Assembly: GCA_947069175.1 (NCBI GenBank) | Contig: CAMTDV010000028.1 | Span: forward strand, 67,564,157 to 67,628,156 | DNA from: Scalesia atractyloides | Taxonomy: Eukaryota; Streptophyta; Magnoliopsida; Asterales; Asteraceae | Reading direction: 5' to 3' | Length of the DNA stretch: 64,000 bases | Part shown: positions 59,051 to 64,000 of the stretch, piece after piece | Numbering within the stretch: the stretch's first letter is position 1 | Layout of the letters: each line of letters starts with the position of its first letter | Translations under genes and position numbers: made by a program | Notes under the pieces: model-generated | Told to the model about the DNA's origin: nothing | Databases searched by the model: none | Seen by the model: only the letters and a program-made list of their open reading frames with translations

Positions 59051-60150
59051 TCGTGTTTTGTGTGCCTCATTCATGAGGAAATCACGAAGGTTGTCGCGAT
59101 CGGGAATCCATATGCGGTTTAAATAATATAGAATACCGTCGGATTTGGTTTCAATTTTTAGTTCAGCTCCACATGACAGCTCATCGCGTACGTCATTTTC
59201 CGTTACAGAGATATGTTGAGATGCCCGGATTTGATCCTTGATATCGGTTATGATTTGTGAACATAGAAGACGAATAGAGTTCGCATATCCCTTTCGACTG
59301 AGCGCATCAGCCACCACGTTTGCCTTGCCAGGATGATACCGAATCTCGTAGTCGTAATCGTTGAGCAGTTCGACCCATCTTCGTTGCCTCATATTCAACT
59401 CTTTTTGATTGAAGATATGTTGGAGACTCTTGTGGTCAGTGTATATTTCACACTTGGTACCGTAAAGATAATGTCTCCATATCCTGAGAGCGAACACAAC
59501 GGCTCCAAGTTCCAGGTCGTGGGTGGTGTAATTTTTCTCATGAACTTTGAGTTGCCTAGAGGCATAGGCTATCACCTTTCCTCTTTGCATTAATACACAA
59601 CCTAGACCTTGCCCTGATGCGTCGCAATAAACCACAAAGTCATCGCAACCTCATCGCAACCCTGATGATACCGAATCTCGTAGTCGTAATCGTTGAGCAG
59701 TTCGACCCATCTTCGTTGCCTCATATTCAACTCTTTTTTATTGAAGATATGTTGGAGACTCTTGTGGTCAGTGTATATTTGACACTTGGTACCGTAAAGA
59801 TAATGTCTCCATATCCTGAGAGCGAACACAACGGCTCCAAGTTCCAGGTCGTGGGTGGTGTAATTTTTCTCATGAACTTTGAGTTGCCTAGAGGCATAGG
59901 CTATCACCTTTCCTCTTTGCATTAATACACAGCCTAGACCTTGCCCTAATGCGTCGCAATAAACCACAAAGTCATCGCAACCCTCAGGGAGTGTAAGGAT
60001 AGGTGCGTCACAAAGCCTTTGCTTTAAAGTTTGGAAGGCCTCCTCTTGCTTAGGTCCCCAAATGAAGGGTTTTCCCTTGTGGGTCAAGGCCGTGAGCGGA
60101 ACGGCGATACGGGAAAAATTGGCAATGAAGCGTCGGCAATAACCAGCCAA
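59050..60150 (-). pseudogene. Tekay RNase H region, internally duplicated
   Basis: The first RNase H copy (60150-59602) holds FVVYCDALGQGLGCVLMQRG, ELGAVVFALRIWRHYLYGT and TDHKSLQHIF. A second copy (59635 onwards) repeats YCDASGQGLGCVLMQRGK and continues properly through ADALSRKGY into the integrase linker. The 332-bp duplication (59332-59663 and 59664-59995) is not a multiple of three and shifts the frame. Confidence 0.85.
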
Positions 60151-60279
60151 GCCAAGAAATGACCTAACTTCGGTAGGGGTGCGAGGCGCTTGCCATTCTT
60201 GTACTGCCTTGATTTTCGAAAGATCGACATGAATCCCTTTTTCATTGACGACATGACCAAGGAATTGTACTTCTCTTAA

Positions 60280-60819
60280 CTAGAATTCGCATTTTGAGAA
60301 CTTAGCGTAAAGCTTTTCAGTCCTTAAGAGTGTAAGAATGAGTCGAAGGTGTCGCTCATGATTGGATTTTGACTTGAAGTAGATAAGAATGTCGTCGATG
60401 AAGACTATGACGAAACGGTCGAGATAGGGTTTGCATACCATATTCATCAAATCCATGAAGACAGCAAGGGCGTTGGTTAAACCGAAGGGCATAACCATGA
60501 ACTCGTAATGACCATAACGAGTTCGGAAGGCAGTTTTTGGAATATCTTCTTCGCGCACTCTAAGCTGATGATAACCAGAACGAAGGTCAATTTTGGAAAA
60601 ACAGGTGGCGCCTTGAAGTTAGTCTAGAAGGTCATCAATACGAGGCAGTGGATAATGATTCTTAACCGTTAATTTGTTGAGTTCTCTATAATCAATGCAC
60701 ATGCGAAATGTTCCATCTTTCTTCCTCACAAAAAGAACGGGCGCACCCCAAGGCGATGAGCTAGGACGTATGAATCCTTTGTCAGTCAGCTCTTGCAGTA
60801 TACTGGCCAACTCTTGCAT
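60280..60819 (-). pseudogene. Tekay reverse transcriptase
   Basis: LQELTDKGFIRPSSSPWGAP, KKDGTFRMCIDYRELNKLTV and YPLPRIDDLLD are followed, after a stop near 60619, by KTAFRTRYGHYEFMVMPFGL and the catalytic FIDDILIYFKS (FIDD in place of YVDD/FIDD of the family). NALAVFMDLMN replaces the usual NAPA.F. Confidence 0.85.
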
Positions 60820-60821
60820 CT

Positions 60822-61560
60822 CTATGGGGCTAACCTATAGGGAGATTTTGCGATCGGTGTAGCACCAGGCACAAGATCTATTCGAAATTCGACTTCTCGC
60901 GCAGGAGGAAGTCCTGAAACGTCGTCGGGAAAAACTTGCGGGAATTCTTTCACAATTGGAATATCTTCGAGCTTCCTCTCCTTGCCTTCCTTCTTGACGA
61001 CGTGAGCTAGAAATGCGACGTAATTCTTGTGAAGATAACTTCGGGCTTTAAGACAGGACATCAATTTGAGCCCTTTCGAAGGAGTTTCCCCAAAGATACG
61101 TAGTGTCTGACCGTCGGCGAGAGGAATACGAATGAACTTTTCATGGCACACCACTTCAGCGTGATGCTGACTGAGCCAGTCCATATCAATGATAACATCG
61201 AAACTTCCCAATTTCATAGGAATGAGATCAATCGAAAAATCGTGATCATTTAGGGTAAGAGTACAATCGCGTATAATAGAATTTAATTAAATGGGTTTTC
61301 CGTCAGCAACTTCCACCGTCAGAGATTCAACGAGATTATCACGAGGTAGGTCGAGAATAGATTCGAATTCTAAAGACACAAAGCTCTTATCCTCACCAGT
61401 ATCGAATAATATGGATGCATAACTACCATTTACGAGAAACGTACCATTGACCACATTGTTGTCAGTCCTGGCTTGGTTAGCGTTGATATTGAAAGCTCTT
61501 CCTCTAGCAGGTGGAGGAGCTTAGTTAGCTTGGTTTACCAGGTTTGCTTGAGCTTGGGCA
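60822..61560 (-). pseudogene. Tekay aspartic protease
   Basis: YASILFDTGEDKSFVSLEFE, near 61400, carries the DTG active site. After a stop near 61280, GSFDVIIDMDWLSQHHAEVV and DDVSGLPPAREVEFRIDLVP lead into the RT. Confidence 0.8.
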
Positions 61561-61570
61561 TGGATGATGT

Positions 61571-62808
61571 TTACCAGGCGTGGGCAAGTATTCCTGAAGT
61601 GGTTTGGGTCCCACAATTAAAACAGGCTCGTATGGATTGCATCATGGGGTAGTTGGGTTGGTAGTAAGGTTGGGCTGTGAGTTGTGCAGGTGGTAGAAGT
61701 AAGGGTTGTTGGGCTTGGCCCACCATTTTATTTTGTGTTTGGGTTGGAGGTTGATTGCGGTTTGATCGCTGAAGGGTACGGCAGGTTTGGATATGTGACC
61801 CGCACGGCCACAACTTGTGCAATGTTGGCAAGGGTTTTCAAGAGGGTGATGGTATTGGCAACGGTTACACTTTGGGTATGGGCCAGTGTATGGCCTTTTG
61901 AATGGTGCGGCTGGAGGGGCAACTTGGGTGATTGGAGCAGAAGTGATGGGAGGGTTGCTTTGGGTTACAGCAAAGTTCTTGCCATTTCGCTTACTCTTAC
62001 CAGCAAACTTCGAGGATGAACATGAGTGGTTTGGAATTGGGGTCTCAATGGGTGTTTTCTTCTTCTCATCTTTAAAATTGCCATTTTGAATGCGATTTTC
62101 AGTGAGTTCCGTAGCTAACTCCATTGCAGCTTCGAGTGTTGCAGGCGAAGTGCTTAAAACCGAATCTTGGATTTTCGAGGGGAGGTCTCGAATGTAGTGT
62201 TCAATTAAGCGGTATAATGGGGTGAACAGATTGGGAACCATTTGGTTCAACTCAAGAAACCTCTTGTTGTAGGAGGTGTGATCCCCTTCTTTTTTCTTTA
62301 GAGCATAGAATTCATCTTCAAGCTTTTTGGTCTCGCTTCTAGGGCAGAAACATCTTGTCATGATCTCTCTTAATTCTTCCCATGATAAAGCCATGGCATC
62401 ATTTACACCTCGCTTACCTTTTTCCGTGTTCCACCAGGTAAGGGCTACCCCAAACAATCTTCCAGTCGCGTAACGTACATTACGGTCCTCAGGACAGTCG
62501 CAATTGAGAAAGGTGTTTTCCATCTCCTCAAACCATTGAAGGAGAGCGGTGACACCTTCAGTCCCTTCATATTTTGGGGGATCGCAGGACTTGAAGTATT
62601 TGTAGGTGCATTTGGGGGTTTTGGGAGGAAGGTTGGCGACGTTTTGGTCTTCTTGGTTGGGAGAGTTGATGGAATTAGCGGTGAGAGCTTGCTGAACTTG
62701 TAGCACGATATCAGGAAGCACTGCGGCCATTTGTTTAGCAATTTTCATGGCCAAGCGTTCGTTTGACTTTCCTGACCTTCTACCTCCACGTAATTGCCTA
62801 GCAGACAT
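61571..62808 (-). pseudogene. Tekay gag
   Basis: ATG at 62808 starts MSARQLRGGRRSGKSNERLA. The Retrotrans_gag domain has FKSCDPPKYEGTEGVTALL and LTWWNTEKGKRGVNDAM, aligning over its length with the intact gag at 15315-16700. A frameshift in the first zinc knuckle (CTSCGRAGHISK...) near 61790 and another in the second (CFNCGTQ...) near 61610 disrupt it. Confidence 0.85.
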
Positions 62809-63633
62809 TTACAGGAATATATGTAGGGAGATTGTGAGTTCAAGAATTTCCTAGGTGTCATGTGTCGTAAAAGGAATGAAAAAAACATTTATAAATAATT
62901 GAAAATAACTTAACTACATCTATTGGATGTATTGGGCTTGCTCATGTTTGCGCCTCCAAATGTCTCCCATACCATTGCCTGTATAGTCATGTGGGCCCCC
63001 ATGACTATTGAGCTTGGTAGGGTTCACATTGGTGTCGGCTGGTTAACACTCGCATCACCCGAATGAAAACCATAAAACATGATTGCGAGATGTAAGGTCG
63101 GAGGGCGTCCAGATGTAGACACAATGACAACTCAAAGTGGGGTTAGTTCACACAACGTTTGGTATAGCATACTTTGGCCTAATAGGTCCTTCGTACTCTC
63201 ATCGTTAGTCCCCAGGTAGGCAAACTGGTCCTTTATTTTGGATTTATACGAATGCCAAGCCTAGACAGGACGTTTCGACTACCGGTACTCGTACCCTTCC
63301 AGTTACTACATGCCCGTCGTGAAAACTCACTTTGATGTGATTTGAAAAATATGAAAAATTGCAAAAATCTTTGAAAAGAAAACATGGAAATTGTGAAATC
63401 GTGAGATGCGTGCTTTCATGGATATGATATGTTATGAGGATATGAACTATGATGAGCATTGTATATTAACATGTACTTGTGAGAGTGCTTGCATAATATT
63501 GTGTGTGAAAATAAACATGAAACATATAAACATCATGAATTTTGCATGTAACACATAAACAATTAAAATCTAATCAACTATAGTATAGGCTCTAAGGGTC
63601 TAATAACCTATCCTATATCCATATGGTCATAAG
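62809..63633 (-). other. Leader of the Tekay element
   Basis: 63320 down to about 62930 is conserved with the TR-GAG leader at 14808-15190. The short frame at 63244-63459 is not shared and is not called as a gene. Confidence 0.6.
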
Positions 63634-63647
63634 CTCTTATACCAATC
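63634..63647 (-). other. Primer-binding site of Tekay element
   Basis: The minus strand reads TTGGTATAAGAGC just after the 5' LTR end; it differs by one base from the initiator tRNA-Met complement TGGTATCAGAGC. Confidence 0.75.
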
Positions 63648-64000
63648 TGTCACACCCTGACCCGCAGCGGAATAAAAGTCGGGGCATAATTGGGTTATCA
63701 CCAAAGCTCATGATATTTACTAATAAGTTTCATATTTATTAATTCCAAATTAACCTTGAATATCCAACACAGAATTTAAGCAAATACAAACAATAAACCA
63801 ACAGATTGTCCCAACTAAATAACTCGATTATTCTTCTAAGGCCATCCTAGGTGTTTCTTTCCTCAACTTGATCACCTGTATCATGCGTAAAATAGAGAAA
63901 ATTTGGGTCAATAAAAGTTGGCGAGTGAACCTTGATAAAAAAAATTAAGTATATAAATATTACTGCAGTTTATATAAATTTGTGCATAAATCACATGTGA
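63648..64000 (-). repeat. 5' LTR of Tekay element (partial)
   Basis: The visible 353 bp match the corresponding end of the 3' LTR (55520-55872) with few differences. The rest lies beyond the window. Confidence 0.9.

Larger units (their letters stand above)
55520..64000 (-). mobile_element. Tekay-type chromovirus (Ty3/Gypsy), decayed, runs off window
   Basis: On the minus strand the order is 5' LTR (63648 to beyond 64000), primer-binding site, leader, gag, protease, RT, RNase H, integrase, polypurine tract, 3' LTR (57766-55520). The target duplication on the left would be ATCTA (55515-55519). The two LTRs are very similar over the visible 350 bp, yet gag and pol have several frameshifts and an internal duplication, so this copy cannot move itself. 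It is closely related to the TR-GAG element at 11908-21582. Confidence 0.9.

Noticed and set aside
59333..59925. Plus-strand frames of 86 and 102 codons
   Set aside because: Antisense shadows of the duplicated RNase H.

Overview
This window is nuclear DNA of a flowering plant, gene-poor and packed with transposons. The evidence is spliced plant genes, chromovirus LTR retrotransposons, PIF/Harbinger and Mutator-type MITEs, long AT-rich spacers and a decayed piece of plastid rDNA. The style of the Tekay gag and of the Harbinger Myb-like ORF suggests Asteraceae; that is an inference from memory, not proven by the sequence.

Only two intact host genes are convincing. An intronless gene at 34431-35306 (+) encodes a 291-residue plant protein whose C-terminus resembles the PARP-like half of a plant C2H2 protein family. 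A six-exon adenine phosphoribosyltransferase gene lies at 50035-52464 (-); all its splice junctions and phases resolve into a 191-residue protein. Fragments of a glycine-rich protein gene and of a possible zf-met-like gene lie at 6.7-11.3 kb, broken up by solo LTRs.

Layout: 0-6.7 kb, AT-rich spacer with direct and inverted repeats. 6.7-10.6 kb, two solo LTRs with matching target duplications (ATGGG, CAATA). 11.9-21.6 kb, a complete young gag-only LTR element (TR-GAG type, duplication ATATA). 21.7-27.5 kb, a decayed Copia element whose 3' LTR holds two MITEs. 27.6-29.8 kb, a putative solo LTR with tandem repeats. 30-33 kb, MITEs and a plastid 16S rRNA fragment. 38.2-44.5 kb, a Harbinger element carrying a broken Myb-like ORF, itself split by a truncated Gypsy element (duplication CGAAC). 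45-49.6 kb, spacer and MITEs. 55.5-64 kb, a Tekay-type chromovirus on the minus strand with a decayed pol, running off the window.

The most unusual system is in the LTRs of the TR-GAG element and of its Tekay relative. Both carry tRNA-like units with RNA polymerase III A and B boxes, mostly followed by T-runs. The layout is shared: one antisense unit upstream of the LTR TATA box and sense unit(s) downstream. The Tekay LTR has one sense unit; the TR-GAG LTR has four, on a 169-bp period. The TR-GAG element has an intact gag, no pol, and a tandem array of long hairpins between gag and the polypurine tract. It shares gag, leader, primer-binding site and polypurine tract with the Tekay element, so it is probably mobilised in trans by such a relative.
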